Of a stretch of DNA of 64,000 nucleotides, positions 12,466 to 24,910 are shown piece by piece. This DNA comes from Achatina immaculata. Taxonomy: Eukaryota > Mollusca > Gastropoda > Stylommatophora > Achatinidae. The position numbers were made by a program, and so were the translations under genes. Position 1 is the stretch's first letter. Each line of letters opens with the position of its first letter. The stretch lies in assembly GCA_009760885.1 (NCBI GenBank), contig CM019701.1, positions 18,638,975 through 18,702,974 of the forward strand, read 5' to 3'. The notes beneath the pieces were generated by a model. That model was not told the origin of the DNA, ran no database searches, and saw only the letters and a program-made list of their open reading frames with translations.

Positions 12466-13869
12466 GGGACCAGCACTACCACCCCGTCCCCTGTCAACCT
12501 CCGAACCTACCTACTTTATTCTCTTGTTCTCACATTCTCACCTGACTGTCGCTGGCCTTTCCTCCTATTCCTTTCTTCACTACACTTTGTGTATTTGGCC
12601 GCTGTAGTTCACCTCCCATACTAATGGGTCTTTCTTTACTACATTTTGATATTAGAGAGAAGAATCCATATTCTGAATGTACATAGGTATCCTTTCTTAT
12701 CACTTTTAATATGTGATATCTGTTCAAAGAGTTTCCTGTTCTTTGCGTTTTCTCTTTGTTTGCTGCAGAAAACCAATTTCCTAATTCCATTTTAGACGAG
12801 TTTCTGTTTCTCTACCATTTCTACGTTTGTTACCCTGCATCAGCTGTCATCACTTCAAGACGGTCATTCAGTCACGCTTAGGCCAAGAAAAGTGTCCTTG
12901 TTGTGTGAATGTTTATATTTTTAGTTGTGCTTTTTATGTTCTAAAACTTCTCTTGGTATTTTTACTGCTAGAGCACTTGATTTCTGAAATGTGTTACCAT
13001 TATATTTGAGTTCTCCATTTTTGATTGCGCTGTTTAAGCGGGGACAAGATTAAAGAAAAGTTATATAAGGCTAACAAGACATGAGAAAAGTAACTGACTG
13101 GTTCCTCAGACAGCATAATATGAATTTAAATGGAAAGAAAAAATGCTGGGACAAGATATATGAGAGCTACTAAAACTGACCAACTTGCTCAGTCTCAGTA
13201 TGCATGACAGCAAACACATCAGCACCGGCATCGAGTTCAAGGAGGAGAAGGGAAGTGGACTTTTTTTCCGAACGAAAGTTCATCTAACACCGGTAGAGTT
13301 ATTTTTAACAACTTCGGATGCCTGAAATTAGTTTTTATTGACAGGGCTACAATAATCGTGTATCTGGAATTAAGTTTTAAGAACTCTAGTACATTGTAAT
13401 TTTCATAAAATGAGAAATGCGCTTTCTGCATTAACGCTAACAATACTCTACTGATAAATAATAAATTGTTATTTTATGAAGTGAAGACGAAATTCTCCAA
13501 ATTAAAATAATCAGTATCAGGAAATAGTAGCTAGAATAAGATGCATACAAATCATGACAAACATTTTTTTTTTCAAATTACTCTACAAGAACGCTGAATT
13601 TGAATGACGGTAAACGTCAAATGAAAGTAAATCGAAAGAAGCGATTTAGTTAGTAAAGGGAAACAGAAAGAGACAGCCCGCTTGACGAAATTGTTAGAAT
13701 GTGGTCATTTACATTGTCACAAGGAAACAGTTGTCACAAGAACTAAACATTTCTTCACTGGCGAATTATCCGTTACGCTGAACATGTTCAAACCTACGGG
13801 CCAGAAAGGGCAGGGTATCTGTCGTCAAGGAAAAAGTGCAAAATATATTAGAATGTTATATCAGAAGAT
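12466..13869. other. Gene A intron sequence, no recognised element
   Basis: Unassigned, A/T-rich. No exon, transposon protein or long repeat was recognised. The last 200 bases grade into the large minisatellite, whose first degenerate units appear near 13870. Confidence 0.5.
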
Positions 13870-16800
13870 AATTGATCAGGAGATAATAATTGATGCAAGA
13901 CGGCGAGAATTACCAGAAGATAATTGGAACATGTCGGCGGGGGCTTACAGGGAGATAATTGATACAACCAGCGGGGGTTACCAGAAGATAATTAGTACAT
14001 GTCATCGCGGTATTATTAGGAGATAATTGGTACACGTCGGTGGGTGTTATAAAAGATAATTGGTACACTCGGCGGGGGTTATAAGAAGATAATTGGTACA
14101 CTCGGCGTGGGTTATAAGAAGGTAATTGGTACACTCGGCGGGGGTTATAAGAAGATAATTGGTACACTCGGCAGGGGTTATAAGAAGATAATTGGTACAC
14201 TCGGCGGGGGTTATAAGAAGATAATTGGTACACTCGGCGGGGGTTATAAGAAGATAATTGGTACACTCGGCGGGGGTTATAAGAAAATAATTGGTACACT
14301 CGGCGGGGGTTATAAAAAGATAATTGGTGCAAGTCGGCAAGGGTTATCAGGAGATAGTTGGCACAAGTTGGCGGGGGTTAACAGTAAAAATTGATAAAGG
14401 TGGGCGGGGGTTGTCAGAAGAAAATTGGTACAAGTCGGCGAGGGTCACCAGAAGATAATTGGTACAAGTCGGCGAGGGTCACCAGAAGAAAATTGGTACA
14501 AGTCGGCGAGGGTCACCAGAAGAAAATTGGTACAAGTCGGCGAGGGTCACCAGAAGATAATTGATACAAGTCGGCGGGGTATTATCAGAAGGTAATTGAT
14601 AAATGTCGGCAGGGGTTACCAGGAGGTGATTGATACAAGTCGACAGGGTATTATCAGTAGATAATTGATACAGGTCGTCGGATGTCACAAGGAGATAATT
14701 GATACAATCGGCGGGGGTTACCATAACGTAATTTGTACAAGTGGAAGGTAACTGACACAAGTCGACGGGGTATTATCAGGAGATTATTGGTACAAGTCGG
14801 CGGTTCTTATCAGGAGATAATTAGTACAAGCCGGTGAAGGTTATCAGGAGTTGATTGGTACAAGTAGGCGGAGGTTACCAGGAGATAATTGGTACAAGCC
14901 GGCGAAGGTTCTCATGAGATAATTGATACAAATAGGCGGTGGTTATCAGGAGATATTTGACACAAGTTGGCGGGGGTTACCAGGAGATATTTGATACAAG
15001 TTGGCGGGGTTTATCAGGAGATAATTGATACAAGTAGGTAGGGGTTATCAGGAGATAATTGATACAAGTTGGCGGGGGTTACCAGGAGATAGGTGGGGTT
15101 ACCAGGAGATAATTGATACAAGTTGGTAGGGGTTATCAGGAGATAATTGATACAAGTTGGCTGGGGTTACCAGGAGATAATTGATACAAGTCGGCGGGGT
15201 ATTATCAGAAGGTAATTGATAAATGTCGGCGGGGGTTACCAGGAGGTGATTGATACAAGTCGACTGGATATTATCAATAGATAATTGATACAAGTCGTCG
15301 GGTGTCACAAGAAGATAATTGATACAATCGGCTGGGGTTACCGTAAGGTAATTTATACAAGTGGAAGGGGTACTATCAGAGGTAATTCACACACGTCGAC
15401 GGAGTATTATCAGGAGACAATTGGTGCAAGTCGGCGGATTATTATCAGGTGAAGATTGATACAAGTAGGCGGGAGTTACCAGGAAATAATTGGTATAAGT
15501 AGGCGGAGGTTACCAGGAGATAATTGGTACAAGTAGGCGAAGGTTATCATGACATAATTGGTACAAGTTGGCGGGGGTTACCAGTAGATAGGTGGGGGTT
15601 ACCAGGAGATAATTGATACAAGTTGGCGGGGGTTATCAAGAGATAATTGATACAATTTGATGGGGGTTATCAGGAGATAATTGATACAAGTTGGCCGGGA
15701 TTACCAGGAGATAATTGATACAAGTTAGCGGGGGTTACCAGGAGATAATTCATACAGGTTGGCGTGGGTTATCAGAAGATAACTAATACAAGTCGGCGGG
15801 CAATTATCAGGAGGTAATGGATACAAGACGGCGGGGTATTACCAGGAGATAATTGATACAAGTCGGCGGGGTATTATCAGAAGGTAATTGATAAATGTCG
15901 GCGGGGTTCACCAGGAGGTGATTGATACAAGTCGACAGGGTATTATCAGTAGTTAATTGATACAAGTCGTCGGGTGTCACAAGAAGATAAATGATACAAT
16001 CGGCGGGGGTTAAGATAAGGTAATTTGTACAAGTGGAAGGGGTACTATCAGAGGTAATTGGCACACGTCGACGGAGTATTATCAGGAGTTAATTGGTACA
16101 AATCGGCGGATTATTATCAGGAGATTATTGGTACACGTCGGCGGTTATTATCAGGAGATAATTGGTACAAGCCGGTGAAGGTTATCAGGAGATGATTGGT
16201 ACAAGTAGGCAGGGGTTACCAGGAAATAATTGGTACAAGTAGGCGGAGGTTACCAGGAGATAATTGGTACAAGTAGGCGAAGGTTATCATGACATAATTG
16301 GTACAAGTTGGCGGGGGTTACCAGTAGATAGGTGGGGGTTACCAGGAGATAATTGATACAAGTTGGCGGGGGTTATCAAGAGATAATTGATACAATTTGA
16401 TGGGGGTTATCAGGAGATAATTGATACAAGTTGGCCGGGATTACCAGGAGATAATTGATACAAGTTAGCGGGGGTTACCAGGAGATAATTCATACAGGTT
16501 GGCGTGGGTTATCAGAAGATAACTAATACAAGTCGGCGGGCAATTATCAGGAGGTAATGGATACAAGACGGCGGGGTATTACCAGGAGATAATTGATACA
16601 AGTCGGCGGGGTATTATCAGAAGGTAATTGATAAATGTCGGCGGGGTTCACCAGGAGGTGATTGATACAAGTCGACAGGGTATTATCAGTAGTTAATTGA
16701 TACAAGTCGTCGGGTGTCACAAGAAGATAAATGATACAATCGGCGGGGGTTAAGATAAGGTAATTTGTACAAGTGGAAGGGGTACTATCAGAGGTAATTG

Positions 16801-19590
16801 GCACACGTCGACGGAGTATTATCAGGAGTTAATTGGTACAAATCGGCGGATTATTATCAGGAGATTATTGGTACACGTCGGCGGTTATTATCAGGAGATA
16901 ATTGGTACAAGCCGGTGAAGGTTATCAGGAGATGATTGGTACAAGTAGGCAGGGGTTACCAGGAAATAATTGGTACAAGTAGGCGGAGGTTACCAGGAGA
17001 TAATTGGTACAAGCCGGCGAAGGTTATCATGAGATAATTGATACAAGTAGGCGGGGGTTATCAGGAGATATTTGATACACGTTGTCGGGGGTTACCAGGA
17101 GATAACTGATACAAGTTGGGGGGGGGGGTTACCAAGAGATAATTGATATAAGTTGACGGGGGTTACCAAGAGATAAATGATACAAGTTGGCGGGGGTTAC
17201 CAGGATATAATTGATACAAGTTGGCGGGGGTTACCAGGAGATAATTGATACAAGTCGGCGGGGGTCACGAGAAGATAATTGGTAGAAGTCGGTGGGGTTC
17301 ACCCGAAGATAATTGATGCAAGTTCTCTGGGAAATTATCAAGAGGTAATGGATACAAGACGGCGGGGTATTATCAGGAGGTAATTGATAAATGTCGGGGT
17401 GGGGGGTTTCCAGGAGGTGATTGATACAAGTTGACAGGTTATTATCAGTAGATAATTGATACAAGTCGTCGGGTGTCACATGGAGATAACTGATACAATC
17501 GGCGGGGGTTACCATGAGGTAATTTGTACAAGCGGAAACGGTACTATCAGAGGTAACTGACACAAGTCGACGGAGTATTATCACGAGATAATTGCTACAA
17601 GCCGGCGGCGGTTACCAGGAAATAATTGGTACATGTAGGCGGAGGTTACCGTCACATAATTGGTAAAAGCCGGCGAAGGTTATCATGAGATAATTGGTAC
17701 ATGTAGGCGGGGTTTATCAGGAGATATCTGATACAAGTTGACGGGGGTTACCAAGATATAATTGATACAAGTTGGCGGGGGTTACCAGGAGATAGGTGGG
17801 GTTACCAGGAGATAATTGATACAAGTTAACGGGGGTTACCAAGATATAATTGATACAAGTTGGCGGGGTTTACCAGGAGATAATTGATACAAGTTGACGG
17901 GGGTTACCAAGATATAATTGATACAAGTTGGCGGGGGTTACCAGGAGATAATTGATACAAGTTACCGGCGGTTACCAGGAGATAGTTGATACAAGTTGAC
18001 GGGGGTTACCAGGAGATAATTGATACAAGTTGGCGGGGTTTACCAGGAGATAACTGATACAAGTTGACGGGGGTTACCAGGAGATAATTGATACAAGTTG
18101 GCGGGGGTTACCAGGAGATAATTGATACAAGTTGACGGGGGTTACCAGGAGATAATTGATACAAGTTGGCGGGGGTTACCAAGAGATAATTGATACAAGT
18201 TGGCGGGGTTACCAAGAGATAATTGATACAAGTTGGTGGGGGTTACCAGGAGATAATTGATACAAGTTGGCGGGGTTTACCAGGAGATAATTGCTACAAA
18301 TTGGCTGGGTTTACCAGTTTGTACAAGTAGGCGGAGGTTACCAGGAAATAATTGGTACAAGTAGGCGGAGGTTACCAGGAAATAATTGGTACAAGTAGGC
18401 GGGGGTTACCAGGAAATAATTGGTACAAGTAGGCGGAGGTTACCAGGAAATAATTGGTACATGTAGGCGGGGTTTATCAGGAGATATTTGATATAAGTTG
18501 GCGGGGGTTACCATGAGATAATTGATACGAAGTTGGCGAGTTTTAACTGAAGATAATTGATACAAGTTGGTGGCGGTTACCAGGAGATAACTGGTACAAG
18601 TTGACGGGGTTACCAGACGATAATTGATACAGGTTGATGGGGGTTACCAAGAGATAACTGATACACGTTGACGGGGTTACCAAGAGATCATTGATACAAG
18701 TTGGCGGGGGTTACCAAGAGATAACTGATACAAGTTGGCGGGGGTTACCAAGAGATAATTGATACAAGTTGACGGGGTTAACAAGAGATAATTTATACAA
18801 GTTGGCGGGGGTTACCAGTTGATAATTGATAGAAGCTGGCAGGGTTTATCAAGATATAGTTGATACAAGTTGGCATTGGTTACCAGGTAATAATTGGTAC
18901 AAGTTGGCAGGGGTTACCAGGTGATAATTGGTACAAGTTTTCGGGGGTTACCGGGTGATAATCGGTACAGGTTGGAGGGGGTTACCAGGTGATAATTGGT
19001 ACAAGTTGGCGGTGGTTATCATGTGATAATTGGTACAAGTTGATGGGGATTAACAGATCATAATTGGTACAAGTTGGCGTGGATTACCAGGTGATAATTG
19101 GTACAAGTTGGCTGGGGTTTCCAGCAGATAATTGGTACAAGTTGACGGGGGTTACCAAGAGATAATTGGTACAAGTTGTCGGTGGTTACCAGGAGATAAT
19201 TGGTACATGCTGACGGAGGTTACCAGAAGCTAATTGGTACAAGTTGACGGTGGTTACCAGGAGATAATTGGTACAAGTTGACGGTGGTTACCAGAAGATA
19301 ATTCGTACAAGTTGACGGGGATTACCAAGAGATAATTGATACAAGTTGACGGGGGTTACCAAGAGATAATTGGTACAAGTTGACCTGGGTTACCAGGAGA
19401 TAAGCGGTAGAAGTTGACGGGGGTTACCAAGAGATAATTGGTACAAATTGACGGGGGTTACGAGGAGATAATTGTTACAATTTGATGGAGGTTACCAGGA
19501 GATAATTGTTACAATTTGATGGGGGTTACCGGGAGATAAGTGATACAAGTTGACGGGGATTAACAGAAGGTAACTGATACAATTCGGCGG
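13870..19590 (+). repeat. 5.7-kb G-rich minisatellite (33-34-bp units) with higher-order structure
   Basis: Units are variants of agataattgatacaagttgg followed by cgggggttaccagg (34 bp). A homogeneous 33-bp sub-array at about 14050-14330 uses ggtacactcggcgggggtta then taagaagataatt. Variation is organised in blocks (tacaagtcggcg, taggcggagg, ttgacggggg and others), so neighbouring units are more alike than distant ones. The block 15497-16272 is repeated exactly at 16237-17012, an offset of 740 bp. The array sits in the intron between gene A exons 4 and 5. Reading frames on the minus strand (repeating YQLSSYNPRRV) are repeat artefacts. Confidence 0.95.
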
Positions 19591-20040
19591 AAGTACTTAA
19601 AAGTCCGACTTGGTGGTAGTTCATCTATCACTTTTTATTACAAAAAAAGACAAAAGAAAACTTAAACCAGACTTTGATGAAGTTAATAAAACAATAATCA
19701 TTATATGTCAAAGTCTGTGAGGTAGACATTATACACCAGTTTCACCTGGAGGTCTTGTGGCTGCAACATTAAGGTTGGTTACTTAGAGCAGTTCCCAGTG
19801 AGTGTCCAGGCTGGGTTTTTATAATTTTGTCCCCAACAGAAAAAAAAACAAAAAAAAACAGATCTTTCTGTGATTCAAACCCAAGCTCGCGAGTTAGAAA
19901 CTGGTGCTCAAAGTGCACGACCTCTCCGCCCCCCCCCCCCCCCCCCCAATAATCTTAACCAAATTATTAAAAGTAGAACAGAATAATTCTCTCTACATTA
20001 AAGAAGTTTTGTTAAACGCACTCATTAAATAGTTTATAGT
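19591..20040. other. Gene A intron spacer with C-homopolymer
   Basis: Flank of the large minisatellite. Contains a poly-C run (about 19929-19947). No exon or transposon was recognised. Confidence 0.5.
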
Positions 20041-21905
20041 GGTCTATGCTACTATAAACCATTCGATAAAGTGAGATACACAGAAATTATAAGAATGCTG
20101 GAAGACATCAACATATATGGGAAAGATCTGAAACGCATCAAAAATATATACTGGCAGCGGTTCTAAGGACTGCAAACGCGCCACAAACAGCCTCTGGCAG
20201 TCAAGTCCAGCTCCTGGCCTTCCCGTGGCAGAACTGTTTAAACTGACAGGAGAAGGGGCGAGGGCGAATATCTGGCGCCTGAAAACCAGTTACTTAGGGT
20301 AGATGAGTGTCACATTTGGTAGCTCATCTGCCGCTGTTGGCGATATCTTCAGCTGCCGTGCGTGGAGCGGTGCTCTTCCCGGCCAATGAAGAAATTTGCA
20401 AATGAGGTTGCCGCGCAGCATCACTGCGGAAAAGGTGGTTGAAAGGATAAATCGAAGCAAACAGTCAAATCACGGCACCTCTGGTCTGGAGGTCGGCCAC
20501 GTCCTGAGTGCAGTCATATCGGGTGAAATGCATGAACCGGCTTGTCTCAGAGGTTAAGACACTGCTGGCGAGACTCTTCAAATGCCGCGCGTGGAGTGAA
20601 GCTCCTCCCGGTTAAGGAAGTAAATGCGGAAATAAAGGTTGCTGTGCGGCGCCGATGGGAAAAGGTGGTGGAAAGTGAAGTTTAACCTGGTATGTCCAGT
20701 AGTATCGCTACGAGAGCTATACCACGGTGTCACGCAATCCCGCTTCCGAGACCCACCAAGAATACAGGCTAAAGCACTGTGATACTCTGAACCCCTTGTG
20801 GTCCTTTCGTGGAACTCGTGTGGTCTATTTTGGACTACACAGGGGACCACGGGACCTAACGAGGACCACATGCGTGAATTCAGTAGGTTCACAGTGCGGT
20901 TTTTGGTGATAGAAGTGAACGAAGAAGAAGAAGAAGAAGAAGATATACTGGCAGCAATCAGTAGCAATGAGGGTTGAGAACCACATATGAGCATTCCAAG
21001 ACATAAATTTGGGAGTGAGACAAGGAAGTGTTCTATCTCCTGATCTCTTTTTCCTGTACAGCGAAAATATAATGAGAAATACAGAGAATGCCAGGAATAT
21101 CAACCGTGGGGTACAATCTTAAAAACTCAAGATGTGCAGACGACACAGTTCTGATTGCTAAAAATGAAGGGGAGCTACAGACTCTTCTGGACGTCGTGGT
21201 TCGTGAAAGTAAAACTAAAGGTCTTAACCTGAATAAATAGAAGACTGAAGTGATGGTCATCACAATGAAAAGAATACCACCAAAATGTAGCATTACCATC
21301 GATGGCACAGAACTGAAACAAATTGATAGATTCAAGTACTTAGGAACAATTATAACACCTGATGCGAAATGTCACAACGAAATAAAAAGCAAACGTGCTC
21401 AGGCCAAGTCAGCATTCCAGAAAATGAGAAACATCTTGTGCAACAGATCAATGGAAACAAGGTTCCGAGTACTTAAATGTTACATCGAGTTAAATTTGTT
21501 TTTTGGATGTGAAGCATGGTCCATGAATAAGAGAGCACAGCGAGAAATGGAGGCCATGGAAATGTGGTTCATAAGAAGGATGTTGAAGGTACCGTGGGCA
21601 GCTAAGAAAACCAACGAAGTCATAAGAGAGGCTGGAGTTAAAAGGCAAATTACAACAAAGATCAGAGGCAGACGAGCGAGATTTGTAGGACATTTTCTGA
21701 GAAGAGGAAAATTAGAACACATTGTGGTAAGTGGAAAAATTGAGGGAAGTAGAGACAGAGGAAAACAGAGAGAAAAGTTACTGGATAGGCTGTCAGTGTG
21801 GCTAGGAAGAAAATCACCGGCGGATCTTATAATCAAGTCTAAAGACAGGGACTTGTGGAGAGAAATGATCGCCTACGCCACGTGGCACGGCACCTGATTG
21901 ATTGA
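20041..21905 (+). mobile_element. LINE-C copy, RT to C-terminus, interrupted by retroposon H, (TTGA)n tail
   Basis: RT reading YYKPFDKVRYTEIIRMLEDINIYG precedes the H insertion at 20159-20942. After it come GVRQGSVLSPDLFFLY (about 21015-21062), a damaged catalytic region with stops (about 21120), and a clean 215-codon frame from 21250 to 21897. That frame is typical of LINE C-termini: FKYLGTIITPDAKCHNEIKS, a CEAW motif, EMWFIRRMLKVPW and a basic GRRARFVGHFLRRGKLE segment. The end at 21893-21905 is a short TTGA repeat. The copy is non-functional. Confidence 0.87.
20159..20942 (+). mobile_element. Retroposon H: non-coding, internally repetitive, (GAA)n tail, 13-bp target-site duplication
   Basis: Inserted in LINE-C with matching direct repeats atatactggcagc at 20146-20158 and 20943-20955. 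It starts ggttctaaggactg and ends in (GAA)n, the polarity of a target-primed retroposon. The interior contains a repeated module of about 230-240 bp ('gagattcttcagctgccgtg', 'gtggagtg', then 'gttgccgtgcggcgcca') that occurs twice here (near 20350 and 20570). No open frame of note. Related copies are at 30988-32447 and, head only, at 7265. Confidence 0.8.
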
Positions 21906-22144
21906 CTCATTAAATCCATATAGAGTATAATTTAAGGCAGCATTATTTGACATTATCTGAGTACCACCCTAAACTGGCAATGGTATGTGACTCGAGACCT
22001 ATGAAAAGGATATTGAAAATGAACAAAAATTATTTCGGTGAACAGTGGCTTTGTTGTTACTTTATACATGATGAGCATAAAGTCTTTTCCTGATTTCAGA
22101 TATTTATTATATAAAACTATGCTAGGTATAGACATGTGATTTTC
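21906..22144. other. Gene A intron spacer
   Basis: A/T-rich, no recognised exon or repeat. Confidence 0.5.
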
Positions 22145-22345
22145 TACAAATTTTACTTAGAAAGTTTTTTTTAATCAAACTTTATTCATTCACTTCAACA
22201 TGTTATCCGCTATGAACCTGGACAATGTCTAAACGATACTTGAGTTCTTGCCATGTGCTCTTCAACATGTCTTTAGTCATAGTGGCTGAAGCATCCGTTA
22301 TCCTTGCCTTCGAAGTTTCAGGAGCTAGTGAACTTGTAGTCTTTA
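22145..22345 (-). pseudogene. Tc/mariner-superfamily transposase C-terminal fragment
   Basis: The minus strand reads an ALTS-like run, SKARITDASATMTKDML, then STWQELKYRLDIV and a HVE ending. This resembles the end of DDE (IS630-Tc1-mariner type) transposases, which close with a W.ELEYRLD..R...GAHIE motif. Only about 60 codons remain and a stop interrupts the final motif. Confidence 0.6.
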
Positions 22346-22879
22346 GTAAAAAAAAAAAAAAAACGACGAAAGTGGTTGGAGGAACTTTATGATTACCCTA
22401 TATTTATATGAAAACTTGTACTGTACGAACTCCCTCCAAATGCGAATTGTTCTTTGCAGCCGATGCTGTAGAGATGTTGAGGCACAGCATCGTATCGGCG
22501 TAGGAGCGGATTATAGCGGTCACTTTTTCAGTCCAGGAGTACAGCTAAAAAGCAGGGGGTGTGCAATGCTTCTTTAGCAGACTCCACCACCATGGGGACT
22601 ATGGCGATCCCTGCCCAGTTACCCAGGCTATGCCTATTACTGGAGGTACCACGGAGAGGTGGGACAGGGTCTTGGTCAGCTATGTGTCGCTGATTACCTT
22701 ATCGGGCGACTTCACCTCCATATATGAAAACATAATGTAGTAAGATTTCCATAAAATCTTGTGTTTTTTTTTAAATTTTGACTTTTTTCTTTCCTCTTTC
22801 ATTATATCTTATCTCGACTCTACCTCAGATTCCCTCACCGGATGGGCTTGTAATGTTGTAGTGTTGTGAAATGACTTAC
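22346..22879. other. Gene A intron, unassigned GC-richer patch
   Basis: The stretch 22430-22720 is GC-richer than its surroundings and may belong to an unrecognised mobile element. No protein or tRNA-like signature was seen. Confidence 0.4.
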
Positions 22880-23068
22880 CTCCGCTGATGTAAACAGAAC
22901 ACAACGCTTTGACGCCACTTCCAGTGATGATAACCTCTTTGACTGTTGTTTTAATATCACAGTAAACGTCCATAACATAGTTACTGACTCTGAAGACTTT
23001 GCCGTTTCTACAGTCCACCAGGTTACTAGAGTTAGTGGTGAACTGTATCTGGATCTGATCCATTATTT
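22880..23068 (-). CDS. Gene A exon 4: second part of a beta-sandwich-like extracellular module
   Basis: A 189-base phase 1-1 exon with AG acceptor (ct at 23069-23070) and GTAAGT donor (22874-22879). It reads MDQIQIQFTTNSSNLVDCRN, then KVFRVSNYVMDVYCDIK, EVIITGSGVKALCSVYIS and a final Gly codon. The CSVYISGG run directly before a fucolectin domain (exon 5) is the layout I know from molluscan fucolectin/EGF receptors. The two Cys of the DC and CD motifs and the CS pair suggest disulphides in the extracellular space. Joined to exon 3 in frame. The fold name is inference. Confidence 0.75.
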
Positions 23069-23149
23069 CTGTAGATCAAAATTAAACAACGTTTTGTAAA
23101 TCATATATCTTTCTACTAGTAAGATAAGGTAATGAAAACTCCCTTAAAT

Positions 23150-23342
23150 TGCCATTAAGGCACATTCAAGATATAATGTTAGGCAGGTATTTCCAAGACC
23201 ATCAGCACATGAAAATGTGACGTGGTCAGTATCACGCGGGCGGCTTTTACCTTCCAAGATTTCTCTGGTACCCATTTTTAAAGAGTGGGTGGTTCTTGGG
23301 GGCTCTTTGCCCACTACTGGGACTGGAACCCACTACCACCAG
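23150..23342 (-). mobile_element. tRNA-type SINE, minus copy
   Basis: Reverse complement of the 10850-11062 SINE: shares gggtaccagagaaatcttgg and the downstream 'gaccac' region. A box-B-like ggttccagtcc lies near 23320-23335. Box A is not preserved, so this copy is truncated or decayed at its 5' end. Confidence 0.75.
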
Positions 23343-24622
23343 ATTAGTACAAGTGATATTTAGAAATAACAAGACTTCAAGGCCCTCCCCTTTCTTCCCT
23401 CATTTTCCTCTCTCCTATTCTCCAAAATTCAGTTTCTGCTACATTAACGTCTCTCCCTGTAATCACCAAACACGCAGCCCTGACCAGTGCTGTATTTGTG
23501 TTTGGATTATTTCTATTTTATTAAAGCAGTTGTTGATTTTCAGTCTAATATCATCATTCTTGTTCTAACAACATCAACATTTTAACATTTTCTCCTTCAC
23601 AAACAAGCAGTAATGAGTTTTTAAAAATAATTTCATCTTAAGCTATACCGACGTCATTTTTAAAGACTGCTAAGTTCATTTTTGTTATATTATGTTAGAT
23701 TCGCTGTTACTTAACATGTTCTGAGACAGAAAATAGCTACAACTTTCTTCTGGAAATATGATAGGCAACACAGCATCACATTCCCATCTTTTAATAGTTG
23801 AAAGATTATCGCTGACTGAGCGTGTGACATGTAAAGCCCCAGTTCATAAACTTCACGACTTTGTCCTTTCCCCTGGAACCTTACACTAATTCAGTTTTTG
23901 ACTCGCATATTAATGAGACACAGCCTCAGTTTTGTAGGTAGCCAAAATCAAGTTCACATTACTGAAGTGTGCGCTAATTGAGACCTACCCGTATATACAC
24001 TGCGGACAGTAAATGTAGTGAAATATAATAACCTGTCCAGTTTAACATATGTAACCTGTGGGCCGTGTGATGTATAGAAACATTAAACTCGTCAACGTCC
24101 ACATTACTTGACCTAGTATCTTGTTTTAACTGAAGCGAGTAAAATCTTGTACTAGAATTCTTGTTTTTACTTGGCGAGTGAAATGTTTCATTCGTTTTTT
24201 TTTCCTTAATCCTTTTCAGGGCAGTGGCAAATATATTGCCATCTCAATTAAGAATCGCTTATAGGTTCATGGCACCTATTTTACTATTTCTAATTATTGC
24301 TATAATTTCTCCTAGAGGAAAGACATCCTCAGGCTTTGTTGTTTGAATATCCGCCCGTTTTGTTTCTGGTAGTCAACTGCTGGAGTAGTACTGCAGGTAG
24401 TAGTATATCTTTGTCTGCCATTTAAAGGGTTATGTAAGTCAAACTGGCACTAGAATCTCTCTTTATATCAAAGCGACTGAAATAAGACACTTAAACATAC
24501 ATCCCATATAGCGGAAACAACACCAAATCTTTTTGAATGCAACTAAACAGTGGTTTCCATAGTAACACACTTTACTATAATTGCACTATGTACTGTAATA
24601 ATAAATGAGTATGAGCACTCAC
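23343..24622. other. Gene A intron 3, no recognised element
   Basis: About 1.3 kb of A/T-rich sequence with no supported exon. Short frames (for example 23296-23568 plus) lack family similarity and run into the SINE. Confidence 0.5.
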
Positions 24623-24799
24623 GTGAATCATTCACGCTTATCCTGAGCCACGTAAACAGATAATATCTGGTCAGCATCAACTTCACAGACTGGACTTTTG
24701 TAGAGTTTGACAGACATGTTTTGTCGTTACCATCTATTAGTTCTTGTGCACTTCCATTTCCAGGAAATTTTACAGCTCTGCCACTGATAGCTAGGTCGG
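24623..24799 (-). CDS. Gene A exon 3: first part of the beta-sandwich-like extracellular module
   Basis: A 177-base phase 1-1 exon, AG acceptor (ct at 24800-24801) and GTGAGT donor (24617-24622). Reads DLAISGRAVKFPGNGSAQEL, then IDGNDKTCLSNSTKVQSVKL and LFTWLRISVNDS. The pattern IDGNDKTC with a following TWLRI(S/T)V strand resembles galactose-binding-like (F5/8 C) modules. In the related receptors I know, this module follows an N-terminal EGF exon. It joins exon 2 (Y + S) and exon 4 (S + Q) in frame. No stops. Family naming is moderate confidence. Confidence 0.72.
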
Positions 24800-24910
24800 C
24801 TGTAAGACAATAATAGACTTATAAATACATAATATAGCACATGAAGAAATCAGACAGTAAATACCCATGAAATTTATCTGAAGAAATTGTTTGAAATAAA
24901 TATATTGTAT

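Noticed and set aside
11986..12624. Open frames of 198-212 codons (repeating ATPWYLCSDLSH or LLPGISAQIYL)
   Set aside because: By-products of the 39-bp repeat, which is a multiple of three and keeps two frames open.
13910..17584. Minus-strand repetitive proteins (YQLSSYNPRRV type)
   Set aside because: Artefacts of the 33-34-bp minisatellite; the frame depends on local unit length and is not conserved.
4625..19590. CRISPR-like arrays
   Set aside because: Repeats are directly adjacent with no unique spacers, and the DNA is clearly eukaryotic.
20578..21103. Minus-strand frames of 92-138 codons
   Set aside because: They cross the boundary between retroposon H and LINE-C and include the translated (GAA)n tail as poly-Ser or poly-Phe.
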